DNA of 64,000 nucleotides from Toxoplasma gondii ME49 (GCF_000006565.2 NC_031476.1:565458-629457); one strand, 5' to 3'. Positions 46,191 through 60,200 are shown, numbered from the stretch's first letter. The notes: generated from the sequence alone by a model not told the origin. Numbers and translations: made by a program.

Positions 46191-48046
46191 ATGTCCCGGA
46201 AAAACAACCGGAAACTTCAGAAGGCGCGTCACGAGGCCGCTCTCAAGTGGGAGAAGGAAGAACGCAAACGCCGCGAAGAGAAGCAAGAGCGAAAAGCGCA
46301 GCTGCAGCAACTTACACAAGCGGTGAGGCGAGGCTCCAACTGTCGCGTTTGTCTCAACTGCATCTACTGCTCAACTCGTTGTGCTCGATGTTTACATGCA
46401 TGCAGTTTCTTTAAATACATGTTCTCTGTTTCCTGAGACAGTCCTTCATATCTCCTGCACTCGTGATCCAACCAAAAATGCTTTTGCGTCTGCGTATAGA
46501 CAGAGTGGACAGACAGGTGGTGTATCCGGCGAACTGGATAGATGGAGAGATGTGTGGAGATATTTTTACAAATTTTAATGCGTCTGTGAACTCATAGAGG
46601 TAGCGTTCTGTGTTTCGTTGTGCACGCGTATGTGGTGAGCGCATGCAGCACTCCCTTTGTCGACGCATGCACTTCGTGCTTTTTCTTCTTGTAGATGGCA
46701 GATGGCTTCTTGTTGCCTGTGTCAAACAGCTTGAACTCCTAGGGACCGCTCCGAAGGCGCTGCCGAGGAAAGAAGAGGAAACCCCGCAAGAGGAACCTGC
46801 GGAAAACCTGTCCGATGACATGACCGAAGATGAGGACATGGGCGAGAAGAAACGCTCCGTAAGAAGGGGAACAAGGTGTACAGACACTGCAGCCCAACGC
46901 CGCATGCGTTCCTGAGACATCTATACACGTAGAGAATGCCACTGCGCACCTATGTCGATGACCCATTTGTACCAATGTGGACTTGTGTCCGACTTGATAC
47001 GGTCGTGGTCACTCCATGCACAGATGCGTACTTTCTTCATGTATGTGGGTGTGAACGGCAATGTCCTTTCGGTGCATTCACCTTTGTTTGTTGGACTGTA
47101 GAAATGGCGGAAGTGTTGTGTACGTGAATTGCTGTCTTTCTTCTGTCCTTGGATGCTTCTTTTCTCGCGGACAAGAGGAGGGACTGAGATGTCTGCAGCT
47201 GAGAGAGTCTCGTGGAAGAAAGCACAAATAAAGTGGAGTGGATGTCAACTGCGACAGACGCAGGTGCGAAACGAAGCTGGGTGAGGGGAAGTGCCGAACA
47301 AGGGGAGAAGCAGATGCATGCATGCAAGGCTGCTGTATTTCTTTCGCGTCGCTCACTCCTGCGTGCTCGGATAGCAGACGGAGGGGAGGAACGGTGAAAA
47401 GGTTTCTGTGGGAACCGTTTCGGGAAGACAGAAACGCTTATAGCAACACGCAAGCAAAGCAGTGTGTGTTTGTTCCTCAGAAGAAAAGCAAACGCCAGCT
47501 GGGCACGAAGGTGAAGAAGATTCTCTGCAAGGACGCCACGCTGAAACACAAAGCCTTGGCGAGAATGAAGGCTCGAGAAAGAAATGAGATGCATGCAGAC
47601 GACGAGGCAGAGGACAAGAAGGTCGTCGCCGTGGTGCGTGGACGCCGACAAGGAATCAGGGAAATCCACCGTTGCCGAGATAAAAAGGTTCTGAGACAGA
47701 TTCTCAAGCGACAGCGTAAGTCTTGCTTTCTCCTGAGCGCGCAACAGTGACAGAGACAAGGGAACGGAGCAACATGAGTTTTCTCCTCGCTCAGAAAGTC
47801 TGTATCTACCGACACGTCTGGGCGGGTACGCCACACGGTTTATGCATGTATATATATATATATATATATAGATAGATATAGATATAGATATAGATCTATT
47901 TAGATATATATATTTATATATTTAGATATATTTAGATATATTTAGATATATATACATATATATTTAGATATATTTAGATATATTTAGATATATATATATA
48001 TATATTTAGATATATTTAGATATATATATATATATATATTTAGTTA

Positions 48047-48085
<39 letters not shown>

Positions 48086-48276
48086 TATATATACATATGT
48101 GTGTGTGTTCTTGTCAAAGTATGGACATCTCGGGGTGTGGACACTCGGGGGGATGCAGAGGTGTGTGTGTAGGCGAAAAGGCGTTGCGCGATGCAATGTG
48201 GTGTTTGAATGTAATGTTTTGCTTTCGGTTATTTGCAGGCAAGAATATTACCATCTGTAGGAAAAAAGCTGCATAA
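46191..48276 (+). CDS. Small highly basic protein, probably nucleolar, function unknown
   Basis: Four exons (46191-46322, 46730-46858, 47481-47715, 48239-48276) with phases 0, 0 and 1 give 177 residues. The ATG has a CCAAA context typical of coccidian starts. Three parts are visible. The first is a Lys/Arg/Glu helix (about residues 1-45, likely coiled coil). The second is an acidic linker rich in Glu and Pro (about 50-85). The third is a Lys/Arg-rich C-terminal half with KRQLGTKVKKIL, ATLKHKALARMKARER and LKRQRK clusters that could act as nuclear or nucleolar signals. The make-up resembles small ribosome-biogenesis factors, but I cannot name a family. The last exon adds only 12 residues and is the least certain. 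Intron 3 contains a large TTTAGATATA minisatellite. Confidence 0.72.
47848..48082. repeat. TTTAGATATA minisatellite with flanking (TA)n, in intron 3 of the basic-protein gene
   Basis: About 230 bases of TA runs and of TATATTTAGA units, the latter recurring many times at a spacing of about 10 bases, ending in a pure TA run. Confidence 0.92.
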
Positions 48277-50611
48277 GATGACACAGGTCAACAGCAAATA
48301 TCGGGGCACCTACCTTTCAAACCAGCATACATGTCAGCACACTTCTATTTCCGTGACGCAAGCATTTTTATCCTCAAATGTAAAATTAGGTTGCTGCCCA
48401 CCCCCCCCCCCGCTTGCTTCTCCATTTCTCTCTTGTTTTCTTTGTTTTTCGTCTCTTTCGTCCCTCCCTCTTTTTCGGTGTCTTCGACTCTTTCTCGCGC
48501 CGCTTCTGCTTGGCGTTGTTCGTCGCTGTCTTCATCAGACTTCAAAATGTTTACTCCTCGAAGCAGGTCCTCCCCTAACTTTGCACCCTGGGGCAGTTTC
48601 TGAAAATGTGACACCAGTTGAAGACGTTTCCTGTATCGTGTCTGCTCTGGCACAACTCGAGGTGTGTCGTTCCGCCTGCAGAAACTTTCTCAACTTCTCT
48701 CGCTTTGAGAGGCATCCATCTAGTCAACAGCTGGTTCGGCTCTTCGCCTTCGAGAGACCAAGGGCGGCAGACCCCGTCAGTCAGAATAGGGTCTATAGGC
48801 AGCGTGGAGTTAAGGTATTGACTGTTATGCCCTCCCTTTCTCCCGATATCGCACGCTCGCTCTGTTTATCGGAAGGAATAAGTAGCGGAGCTTGCAGTAA
48901 GTTCGACGAAGAGTGCATGTAAGCGGACTAATGGAGTGAAACACATGTTGCTACAGAGGATCCTCCACGAACTGCACTCAAAAAACAAGACAATCTCACA
49001 CCCGAGGCTGGCACACGAATATATATATATATATATATATAAAGGCATAACACGCGACTCTTACGGCCTGGGCAAGGCAATATGTTTTGTTAGATGTTCT
49101 CTTTGGAATTTGAACCGAGGCTTCCAGAGAGCTCTGACTATGGAAATGCGCATGCACGAAAATGGCTGCGCTGGAAAATGTGCAGCAGAATAGTGTCGGG
49201 GTAAATTCAGTCGGAACACTGCAGCCACAGCGTGCGTGCCTCGGACTGCGTTCATGAGACGCGCGTTGCCATCCTTTGCGCGATATACCTCTTGCAATTC
49301 TTTCGACGCAGATGGAAGACCCACGTTTCTGGGTCTCCGCTGAGAAACTCAGAGCCGCTAGACGCTCGCGGCCAAGGGCTCTGCTAAATTTGTTTCAACA
49401 GAGGGGTATGCCATTCTGTCGAAATAGGAATGCACATCCTTTGTGGGTTATTCATTCGCTGGACAAGCGAGAGAAATCTGGGGCAGAGCTCTGGTCAAGA
49501 TGCCACTAGATGTGTCTGTGAACCTCGCCACAGCTTCGTGGTCGACATATTCACGGATATACGTGTATTTTGATAACCGGGGTGCATGCGTGTCTTGGAA
49601 CATTTGGATACGGATTTCTTCGCATTCTATGAAGCGATGCAACGTACGTCGTAAATGATGCCGTGTCTAGGGTCCCCGTGTTTCCTCTTTGCCAGACCCG
49701 GATCGGTTTATCCTTGTCCACATGGCCTGTCCACCGGGACAGGACGTTCGGTCCTCGCCACCACCTCGGCAGTTTTGTGGGTTGTGATATCTATCGTTTT
49801 TTCATCGGGCACAAACGGATGTTTTTCGGCTTCCGTTCTTCAGTTTGGTCCCGTCGATGTCTCTTGTGATATCTGACAAGGGAACTGCTTGAAACGCTTT
49901 GCTTCACGTCTAGGTTGTACATGTTACGTTGAAAGATGGTGTCATATTGTCGGTCAGGTTGGCCAGAGATACGTGAAGGGAGATTCTAGATCGTTTCAAA
50001 TGGTTTTTCAGCGGTGTTTCCTCCGCGATCTCACCGTAGCCTCATCCTGTGATTCCAGCCAGCTCTGTGCGTACACAAATCCTTTCCCTATGATTTAAGG
50101 TCTGCTGCGGATTCCGAAAGGCCTGCAAAGGTGGCCTCTGTATCGAACTGAGTGGCTACTGTTCGCATTCATCCACAGAACCAGCGACGAATTAGTCTGG
50201 AATCATCTACCTTCTCTCGTAGCGGAAGAAATCAGGCCGTTCTTCCGTTCGCTGCCTGCAGTCGTGTCGTTTTTGTCTTTGCACGATTCTAGCGAAGCCG
50301 TCGGTTGAACTTCACTCTTGCAGAGGCTATGTTCTCCCGAATTTATTGTTCCCTTTCAAAAGATTTTTTCCGAGTCAGAATGGGGACAAAGTCCGGCGTG
50401 CGCTTGGGAAACAGCTGGACATCCTGGAGCTGGTGACTGGGCAGTGGCCGGGTGGCTTTTGGAAGCATTTTTCATTCGCGATGCTGCGCTCGCGGGGAAG
50501 GGAGACTGTGAGAGTGGGAACGCTGTTTAGTTGAAGTTTTTACAACAATTGGGCTCATCTTATCTCTGGTCCTGCACTTCCCATTAGCGATTCGGTATAC
50601 GGTAACTGCCA
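48277..50611. other. Intergenic region before the p31comet-like gene
   Basis: About 2.3 kb between two plus-strand genes. It contains a C-run at about 48401-48411, a (TA)n tract at 49020-49040 and small unconvincing ORFs at 48233-48922 and 49276-49509. It should include the 3' UTR of the upstream gene and the promoter of the next. No gene is recognised. Confidence 0.5.
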
Positions 50612-53600
50612 ATGGAGATTATGAAGAGCACCACTCGTCCCGCTTCACAAACCGACGAGCTTGTAGATACAAATTCATCGGAAGCGAAGAACTGGCGACA
50701 TCCTCTACGCATGCAAAACGAACGGGGGAAAAGTGACGCAGTCTCGCTGGAGATGCTGATCTTATCGAGTAAGCTAAAACAGAGAATCAAGTTTGCCACT
50801 GTAGCGTGCAGTACATCATTGTGCAGTGGAGAATGTCGAGAACCCCACACCTGAGCTTGTATCTTTTGCTATGGAAGGCACTGAAGTGTTGCATGTAAAC
50901 GTGTGTCTTTTTCACATCCATATGTAGCGCAGGATGTGTGTGGACATTTGCAGCCAGGGGCCTGGGGGGCGCGGACCTTCTGGACTCTGAAGCAATGGCG
51001 GCGATCATGATTTTCTTGATCGACCAAATTTTGTTTTTGCGCGGTCACACTGCAGCGTCTCTGCAGGAAATGCGGCGGCCGGTGAGCAGAGCATACCAAC
51101 GAAGCGACTTCGTTTCTACGGAAGTGCTGCATCTGCGTTGTTGTTTCTTCCCACGCAGAACGTGCCCGTCTCGAATTGTGTAACGCTCGAGAAGGTGTGG
51201 CCATGGTTGTGCGTGGCCTTTCGTTGCGTACTTAAACGGTTCCGTGTCTGTCGACATATTTCGAAGCGTGACTTGCACACGAAAACGACACAAATCCAAG
51301 AAGGCTGCAAAAATCCTCAGCCCACCTCATTTGAGAACTACATCTGAGATTCGTAAGCATGATTCCTTCACAAGCATATATAAAAGAGAACAGCATGTGG
51401 AAAATGGCACATTCAGAGCGGCAGACAGGTTTGACAGATACACACATAGGTGGATAGGTACATAGATTGTTGGATACGCAGGTGGTTGGATATAAACACG
51501 GATATCAATATACAGACAGAGGTTAGACGCATACTAGGATATATATTTACCATGTTCTGGACGGGGTAACCATGCCCACATTACCTCTGGAGCATTTATC
51601 GATGTAGTGGAGTTGTAGTTGATGTCGTCTACTGGCCTGAAAACTCACAAAAGGTGGGATTTCAGGGACTGCACGCGCGATGTTTATGGACTTATTATTC
51701 CAGAATTCATGCGTGCATTTTTCGTCCGGCTTTCATCTCGGGGTCAAAGAATGTGAGGTCTTATCTGTGCATTACCTTATCGTATGTTCGTCTCCTTTTT
51801 TGAGATTGCAGCACAGAGTTCCACGCTTGGTGAGCCACTAAGTCGAGATGCTTCACTCGGTGTGCTTCCGAGAGCCGCCGCCCTCAATGCATGTGTGCCA
51901 TCGAACTTTACAAGACGACAGAGGATGCATGCGAAGGTAAGGGTCTCGCCCGCTAGACTTTTCCGGCAAATGACTGAGAGATCGAACAAGACAAGAACAC
52001 AGACGAAGAGAGGAGAAAATGACTCAAGGGAACACCCCTATGGTGCATCCTAGGTGTTGTTTGATATCTCAGGCGGTTGAGGAAATCGACACGTGTATGC
52101 GATCGCTGCAAGCCATGATTCGAGCTGGACAAGTGTCAGAAGTGGTAAGCCAGGTGTATCTTTTTGTGAATAAACAGATAGATGGACGTATATATTGAGG
52201 GATATACACACCGCTAGGTCGATGTTGAGGTAAACAGTCAAATACATTGATTGCGTTTCTGTAAAAGTGGGATTAAGGTCGATATGTCGATCCGGAGTAG
52301 TCCGATTTGAAGTACGCATGCGTATATGTAACTGAGTCAATGGCTATACCGATACGTAACGCGTGCACTCGTATTTATCCTATGCAGGGTTATGTACTGA
52401 TGTGTGTATAGATGAACGTATCAAAAGTTAGATAAGCAGATATAATGTAGTTACATAGTGGCTGATATCGGGCGTGTGGAACAGGAATTAGCGTTTATCC
52501 CTGCATCAAAGGGATGTCTCTGCTTCCTGTTTTGCTGACTGTAGTATCTGCTTCTTGGCCATCTACCGCAGCGCCCCCGCGAGGCTTTCGTCTTGAGGCT
52601 TCCAACCCCCAAGACACAAAACGACAGCACTGACGGTTGGTTTTTTCTTTATGACAGCCTCATTTCTATTTTTGCAAGTGTCCCCTGTACCGTTGCGTAC
52701 ACTCTTTAGAGATAAAAAAACTTCCATTGTTTGTGTCTGCCTGTTTGGACTCTAGAGCTGCTCCGTAATCCACTGACCCTATTCCAGGAGAGGTGTGCAC
52801 CTGCATACAGAGCCTGTTCTGTCCTCGGTTTCGGAGATATCCGTTTTCTCCCAGTCATGTCTTCGACCTTGTTCACCGATATTAGAACCGCTACCTGGAT
52901 ACGGGTTTTGTTCATGTGCCCCTAAGACTCTCCGGGTTCTCGTTAGCTGTTTAGTTCGAAGCCAAACCATGTGGGCAGTCCATTAACCTGAACTGTGATA
53001 TTTTCCAAATTCAGATAGTGTTGCTTCACACCAAAGCCATTGCTCGACTTCGCAAGGAATCTGCTATGAACGCGGAAGAAAATCCGGAGAAGACATTGCC
53101 GAGTGCCCCGCGGCCTGGAGGCGCTCTCTGGTGAGCTTCTGGGACTGGGTCGAACCCACCCAGTTCTTCACTTTTCCGCCTTGTCTCTCCTTCAAATCTT
53201 TGCCGAAGCACTCTATGTGTGGACTTCTCAAAGCTTGGATCGGTGGACGCCTTCATAATCATCTTCTGTTTTCAGGGACTGACACAAATGTATATACATA
53301 TACGCGAGTGGGATAAAAGCTGCCTCAGTTTATGTGGCCATCCACTTTTTAAAGAACATTTTTACGTGTATAGATGGTATGTATGAATATGGGTCTCTAG
53401 TATTGTAGCTGGTGTGAGATGCGCAAAGAAGAGATTATCTTTATTTCATCATGCATGTTAGTCTGCCGATGTTCTCTCTTCGAGGGAAGACTGCAGTCAA
53501 ACTCTTCTCCCGTCCTTGTTTCCTTGTTCCCCAGGCCGTTCAATTGCTTCGAATGTCCAAATGGTTCCTCAATAGCAATAGTAAGTGCCGCTATCTGTGA

Positions 53601-55055
53601 TACCGATTGTACCCCGATTTTGTGCGTAGTGTTTTCTGGTGGATTCGACCTATTTTGATCCCGTTGCCGAAGCGAGCTGAGTAGCTGCGTGAAGCGGCTA
53701 ACCGAGCAACTTGGGAGCAAGTATGTGCGAGGAAACAAGTTCAGACAAAATGAGTTCGCTGCAGTCTGCTCAGGGGTACAGCAGCTGCTGACGCTGGACG
53801 TGGATGTGTAGAATGTGAACTGTTCTAACCAGTCAAACCTCGAAAACAATTATGTTTCCACAGGGGTACTGTATGCTGGTGTTTCTCCGAGCAGCGCCCA
53901 AGTCGCATGCACTCAGTCTTTTCATCGTCGTACGAACACGCCAAAGTGAACCCCAACGAGAGTTGAGGCCGCAGATGAGTGCGTCCGTTGGCAAGAAAAG
54001 CCCCCCAGTGTCTCTCAGAGGAAGTTTCGTATCCCAGGTGAGACAAAGAGGGGTAGCAATCAAACAGATTCTGGAGATGTGTAAAGAAGCCACCAGATTC
54101 TGGGGATAAATGAAAGTCCGATATAAAGCGTGGTGGACTGAAACATGAAGTCCTCGTGATCCCTGATACATTGGTTTTACTGTTCCACAACTCAGAATGT
54201 AACTCTATTCGTGCACATATACACATCTAGAGAGAGAGGTAAATGGGGCGCAAGCGCATGGAACCATATTAGAGATCCACGTGTCCATCTGAAGGTGTAT
54301 GCGCAGGTAGACGCAAACGTCTATGTAGGCCAAAGCACCGACAGAGAGCTGCTGGGCAAGTGGTAGTTCGGAGAAGAAGATCCGGGGGTCTCTTTTCCGT
54401 CATTAATCTACAATGTATCATTTAAATATATGCATATACAACTGTAAATGCTTTTGCGTATGTACCGATTGCTACTGAGTCGTCGGGAAGCGTTACCGCT
54501 GATTTTAGTGGCAACGCCTCGACTACCGATTTTAGAGTTCTATGAGTGTCTACGCGCATTTGATTTACTCTCTTAAAGGTACCAAAAGGCTTCCGGATCA
54601 TGCATAACATCCAGCCACGGCTGCCGAAGGTGAGAATTAGTGACGTCAAAACGAATATAAACATCTCAAGAAAAAAGAGAGGTGTATGTATCCATATGTA
54701 TATATATATAGGAAGATAGACAGATAGCTGTTAGTCCGGAGGCTACCTAACTGGTTGGCGAATTCAAGGGTTCGTTCATATCTCTTTGAGAACAATTCTC
54801 ATGAAAAGATTCAGATAGTGTCGTTTGACTCAGGTTATGCCGTGCATCGTGCTTGAAGGTGGTCCTGAAGCGGCATCAGCCGGCCACTCTGGGAAGAGCG
54901 TCTCCTCGCCCTTGCATCCACAAGAAGAGCGGCTCCTTGTCGCTGGCCTCACAGAATGTACTCTAATCAGCAAGATCGCACTGAAGGGTCTCAATGCTTT
55001 GAATAGAACAGGTCGGACAGAAAGCCAGGTCGCAGCTAGCACGTGCCGCACTTAG
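50612..55055 (+). CDS. Candidate p31comet (MAD2L1-binding protein)-like HORMA-fold protein
   Basis: Nine exons: 50612-50768, 50954-51081, 51817-51936, 52073-52144, 53015-53130, 53535-53580, 53864-54037, 54579-54629 and 54834-55055. They give 361 residues, and every junction is phase-consistent. Segment order fits p31comet. A helix with an Arg-Gly end (IMIFLIDQILFLRG, about 70-85) matches the family's helix before its RGQLP-type turn. A helix pair (AVEEIDTCMRSLQAMI) runs into the strand VSEVIVLLHTKAIARLRKE, matching the LILLGG..LSPKE region. Later strands are GYCMLVFLRAAP and HNIQPRLPKVMPCIVLEGG, matching the family's PKLNYRVP..LTVTL end. p31comet binds closed MAD2 and brings it to the AAA+ ATPase TRIP13 to silence the spindle checkpoint. 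Similarity is weak and drawn from memory, so the function is tentative although the gene model is well supported. An extra 36-base exon near 51160 is possible. Confidence 0.58.
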
Positions 55056-57229
55056 GACAGTTCTGAAGGTCCCAGCGTTGATCTTGAACCACATTTCATT
55101 TCTTGGCGAGAAAAAAACGTGTATAAGTAAAGACCTTTTCAATTTGGGGAAGGCACAGTAATGCAGAATACTCAATCGTTTCCCCGTAAGCAACACAAGA
55201 ACGGAATACTACGAAAATCCTTGTCTCCAGTGTTCAGAAAACCAGGGTATGTTTGAGGCTCTTTGAGGCACCTTCCTCTTTAATAGCACCATCAGGGCAA
55301 GCAAAAACAATTGAACTCAGCGGTGGACACCACTCTTCCACTACAGCGGAATGAATGGTAAACGAAAGTCGTTAGGTCGTTATTGGTGTATGAGTCCTTT
55401 TTTGAAATGACAAGTTTTGTGGTAATTCCCCTTTGGCCCTCTCGGTGCATTTTTGTACTCAGAGAAAAGAGAATATTTCTAGCTTTCTGGTGCTCTAGAC
55501 GCACACGTCTTTCCTATGCATGTTGACTTGTCATCATTTATTGTAGCATGTAACATGTGATTTGAATCCCCTATTGCCGGCTGACTTCAATCTGACGGAT
55601 CAAGAAAGATCATTTTTCCAAGTACCTAATGGGGCCTTTCGGCCTTTTCCTCGTTTGAGTTTACGCGAATCCGATAGTGTATTGGCATTTGCACTTCTGT
55701 GTCGCGAAACCAGCAACCCTGCTTGAGCCAGCCGATCCGGTCAAATCTGAGATGGAAACGGCCTGTTGCGCCGCATGCGCCTTCTTATTGTCCCTCTTAC
55801 ACCTCTCTCAGACACCACTGTTGCCATTTTCGCGTTGCAGATCAGGTTTGACAAGTAGAGCGGAAACGCTTCCTCGATGGTAGCTTCGTAAAGCCAACAA
55901 GCATGATTTATTCAGCCAGAAACAGGAGCTGTTTTATATATTTTGCCCCTTGGAAGCGTTAGCGTACCAGTTTGCTCCAGTCCCTGACAAGGTTTGAGAT
56001 ACCAAAAATGCAGAAAGGGCTGCTGTTGTTCAAACAGAGGCCTGGTTTCACGTTTGCAGTTTAAAAAGTTTCTCTCCGTCGCATGTTTTCTATGACCTCA
56101 TATGCGTTGTTGTTGTCACCCCTTAATCGACTCCCACCCATCACACAGGGATACGATCACTATGGATAGCTGCTATGCGGTCTCTGCACTGACGTGTTTG
56201 TCTAACGTAGCTTGAAATGAATGTGCGTAGAGGCGCATTCACACGTCAGCCCAAGCTTCATCATTGACCATAAAAGGTAAATTATGGATGTGCGCTGTGA
56301 CCCCCATTCGGTTTTGAGCACCAGTTAAAGCAGCGATGTCCTAACTGAGCATACAGTCAACCAATAACCAATACGCAGCTGTTCCTCCTCCTAATATCCT
56401 TTTACTGCCTTACTCTGCACTCGCGCCTTCTACCAGCGGCAGATTTTCTGAATTCAGAGTTTTCTACTTTTTCTATTGTATCAGTCCAACCATCAGTAGC
56501 GTACAAAAGTCACAGAGGGAAGAAAGGAGGTCCATTCATCATAGTGATCGGCTGAGGATCGTGGATATTTATCTGAGTGGAAGCTGCTTCAGTGGCCAAC
56601 TTGTCTCGCATTTGCTTAAGGAGAATCAACGTTTTGACTGCCCAACGACAAGACTGGTAAAACAAAGGTCGGTAGCTCTGTGGCTCCGGTCTTTCTACAG
56701 GTTTGTTGATGTCATTTCTACGTACCTTTCTGATAAATCAGCAGCATCAATCAAGCGGTAAGACGGGCCTGTCGGATCGCCCTCTGCATGCAAATGTGCA
56801 ATACGACATCTTCTGCAATTGGGAGCCTCTATTTTGCGATTCATGCCACGTTTGGGACGGAGACCGCGACCAGCTGACAACATACTAAGAACCGAGTAAG
56901 TCACCAGATAAGCCGTAAGAAAGAAAGCGATCTTCACCATGTACTGATAAGCAGTAAGAAAGAAAGCTGTCATCACCATGTATTCAATGTATGTCACGCA
57001 CAGAATGCATGTAACACGCGTGTGCGTTTAGAGGCGACGCAACCAATCTCTGGTATCTTTCTATCCTCTGTTCCTACGCTACTAGCGTAAAAAGCTAAAG
57101 AGCCGTGCCGTACACTGTCAAGCAAACAGAAGTTTCTGAGGCACGTAGCGACCCTCGATGTTTTGGCAGGGTTGCGCGTGGTTAATCGGCTTATCACACG
57201 GTAGGGTATCTTCAGAACGCGGCCGTTTG
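55056..57229. other. Convergent intergenic region between the p31comet-like gene and KAP3
   Basis: About 2.2 kb that should contain both 3' UTRs. ORFs at 55677-55883 and 56561-56761 are short and lack similarity or matching splice partners. No repeat or RNA gene is seen. Confidence 0.55.
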
Positions 57230-60200
57230 CTAGGGAACAATGGCGGTGCGTTGCATTTGAGTTTGCCACCAAAAATCTCGTACAAGTCCCTTAAACGAAT
57301 GAGCACCTGTAAAGTCCTCGTCCAGTATGATGTCACAGGCCATTTCGTCCTCGGTCTCAGAAGCTACACTCTTGATCAGCTCCTCTCCGTTTGGCCTGGA
57401 GAGGCATAAGCCAAAAGCAGTGAACGTGGCATCGCATCGTCCAACACAGCCTTGACTGTGCTCGTGATGACGTACAGTCGCGCCGCGCCTACGCATCTGA
57501 AAACAATGATTTCCTTTGAAGTCATATACTCGATTCGAACCATGCTGAGCACAGACTGCCGGGAAACCCCAGCTCGACAATCGGCTTTCCGTGATATGGT
57601 TTTCGATGCACGTAACGCACATAATGAACCTTCTCGCGCGGGGTGCCCCTATCTATGTATCACTTTGGCTTAGACCTTCGCTTCCACCTGACGTTGTTTA
57701 CAAAGTGAAGAAGTCTCACCAGACAACTTTTCATGTGGACCTCAAAAGGTGAAGTTCCTCAATTTCTGTCGACGAAGTGCTGCTTCTGTACCTTCTTGCA
57801 TTCAGTGTTAGTGAATCGAAAAAGTGTTCGGTTTCCCATGTTGACTTAGCACGGTATCGTGTGCTTTTTTCGCAAAAAGCGTCTCGAGTAATTCTTTCTT
57901 GATCTCGACCCCCTACTCGTAGAAGGGGTTTGATTTCGCCACTAGGCTCAGCCAAAGGAAAGAATGCAAGCGTATCTCACGTGTCTCTGCTGCGTGTCAA
58001 CGCTTCTATCCATGCGTGGTTCCATCTGCGGAATTCCATCGTCTTGATACCGTCCTTAAAATCTCCATCGAGCGTCTTTCGAAAGCATTACATGCGCACA
58101 CATAACACAGGATGCCACAACAAGCGATAACGCAGCATGCCACGACTGGGAGCCGGTACACTTGTTAAGACGCTGAGGTGTGCGCAACCAATCGGCAAGT
58201 CTCGTGTGACGTCAAATTCATTGGCCACCATCGTCGCTTGTGGTGGGATAGGCGACGGGCGGCTTCTTGTCATAGTTGTTCGCGCTTCCGAATGAATAAC
58301 AGGGAAGCGTGTAGAAGCTGAAGCTGCTGTTAAAAATAAAATTTGTACCAGTACACTAGGGGGATTGTGATGCAAAACCTGAATTGTTTTCCGGGTCTCC
58401 ATGTTCCTTTTAGAGGGACGTCGTTTGCCCCCTATTCATTTGCATGTCATTTCCTATAGACATTCGAGCAGGATGGTTTCGGTGTTTTTCAGAGGCAGCC
58501 TTCCGTGGAAGGGGGGCGGTTTTAAACGAAGTACAGTGGGTAGCTGCCATCTATTGCTACTGCCCTGGTTTTACCTGATCAACTTCACCGTATTCCTCTG
58601 CAAAATTACCGCAGCTGTTCGCGGCCTTGCATCTCAGCACTCACCATAAGCAAGCGTAGGCACGCCACAGCCTACAGTAGACATATGGAGAAGAACGACA
58701 AACTGCAAACGTCGCCTGGATAGACCGGGGCGGTCCACAGGGGCTTTTCCCAATGGCTTCTGTCAATCGAGGCAAGAAGCGACGTATTTGGAAATGCTAG
58801 GCCATGAGGCAGCCGATACGGTCTAATAGCTTGTAGAATTACTCTCGTGAAATGAAGGCAGCATATCTCCTTTGCCGCGAATAGGGGCAGCAACATAAAC
58901 CTAGTTGTCGGTTCTTCACTTGGAAAATGGCGCTTACTTCATTCTTTAGGGTGATGTCTTGGTGACAAGAGAGACGGTGGAAAACTATGGGCAGGAGGTT
59001 CTGTGCCATCACGATTTCCCTGCACATGCCGCAGTTGGGCAGATTCAGGAGCTCAGCTCTATTTGTGATTTCCACCTTGTATCGAAGATTCGAGAGGATG
59101 AGGTGCCGGTGCTAAAGTTTATCCTTGCGAAACGGTCATCCAAATCCGAGACAGGAGTACTGTGCTGCGCTATCTGCTGCCAAGGAGATGCACTCTAAAG
59201 AATGGGTGGTGCTGGAAGTGCCACAGGGAAGAGTCACGAGCACAGCCTCAGCAGCTTTCAACGAGAAGCTTCAGGCCGCCATGGCCATACTGTCTGACGC
59301 CTAATGCCTAAAGCAAATGCCATGCAAAAATTTCCGGGCACCAGAGTAGCGTCGTTGTGATTCCAATTTGACTTTTTCCCACGAGTTTCAAAATTCCATT
59401 GCGGTGCGTGTTTCACCAAGTGTGGAGTATCTACAAAAAGGAAGCAGAATTCTGCAAAATCGTTCGCCAGTGGTACTGGTGTAAGGAGCCTGTCTTCTCA
59501 ACTCCATTGCTCTCCCTTTGGATTCGCAGCTGTAGTGCGGCTTGTCCCAGTCAACCTAATGGTGAGTGTGAAAGCGAAATGTGTATTATGCCTTGAACCT
59601 GACATGTCTGTTGAGAGAGAGCAGCATCTATATCAAGGCGACCGGAACTGCTTAAAAAGGCGTAGCTGATATATACCAACATCTTATGCTTCCCTTCATT
59701 TTCTTACCTCGTTGACTCATCCTCTAGAAGTCTCCTGAAGCACCGAGTCAGATGGACTAGCACTTCATTAAAGGAAACACTTGCATGGCGTATGAGGAGG
59801 TCGAGAAGGATAGCCACCAGCTGGGAAGAAGCCCCAGTCGTTGCGACTTCTGAGTCTCTCACCAAGCCCTCAGTTAGGATAATTGCACGCAGTAATACGT
59901 CACCTGAGGCCACTTCGTTCGCAAGAAGCCTGGAAACCGAACAACGTGGACAGTGGATTCCTCTGAGGGCGTGTCCACAATATTCCCAAACGCTCTTTCA
60001 TCACTTAAATCACTTCCAAGAGTTGGCATACTGTGACTGTCTTGTTTTATCAACGCAACAATTCTTCCTGGTGTGGTCTAGTGAAAGTTCAGTTGACCTT
60101 GAACTGCTACGAAGGATTCACCGTCCATGAGCACAAATACCGTGCCACTGTCATTGACTTCGAGGTGGGATCACGGTCGACTCCTCCATCTGTGGCTTCA

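Noticed and set aside
48233..48922. A 229-codon plus-strand ORF overlapping the last exon of the basic-protein gene.
   Set aside because: It is in another frame from the supported exon, includes a poly-C run and shows no similarity; more likely 3' UTR.
53140..53160. A GGGTCGAACCC palindrome resembling a tRNA T-arm.
   Set aside because: The internal B-box does not match and no acceptor stem or anticodon arm can be drawn around it.
59100..59304. A protein-like plus-strand segment ending SAAFNEKLQAAMAILSDA and a stop.
   Set aside because: It lies in a KAP3 intron (59020-59707), has no matching upstream plus-strand exons and the minus-strand KAP3 model is phase-perfect on both sides.
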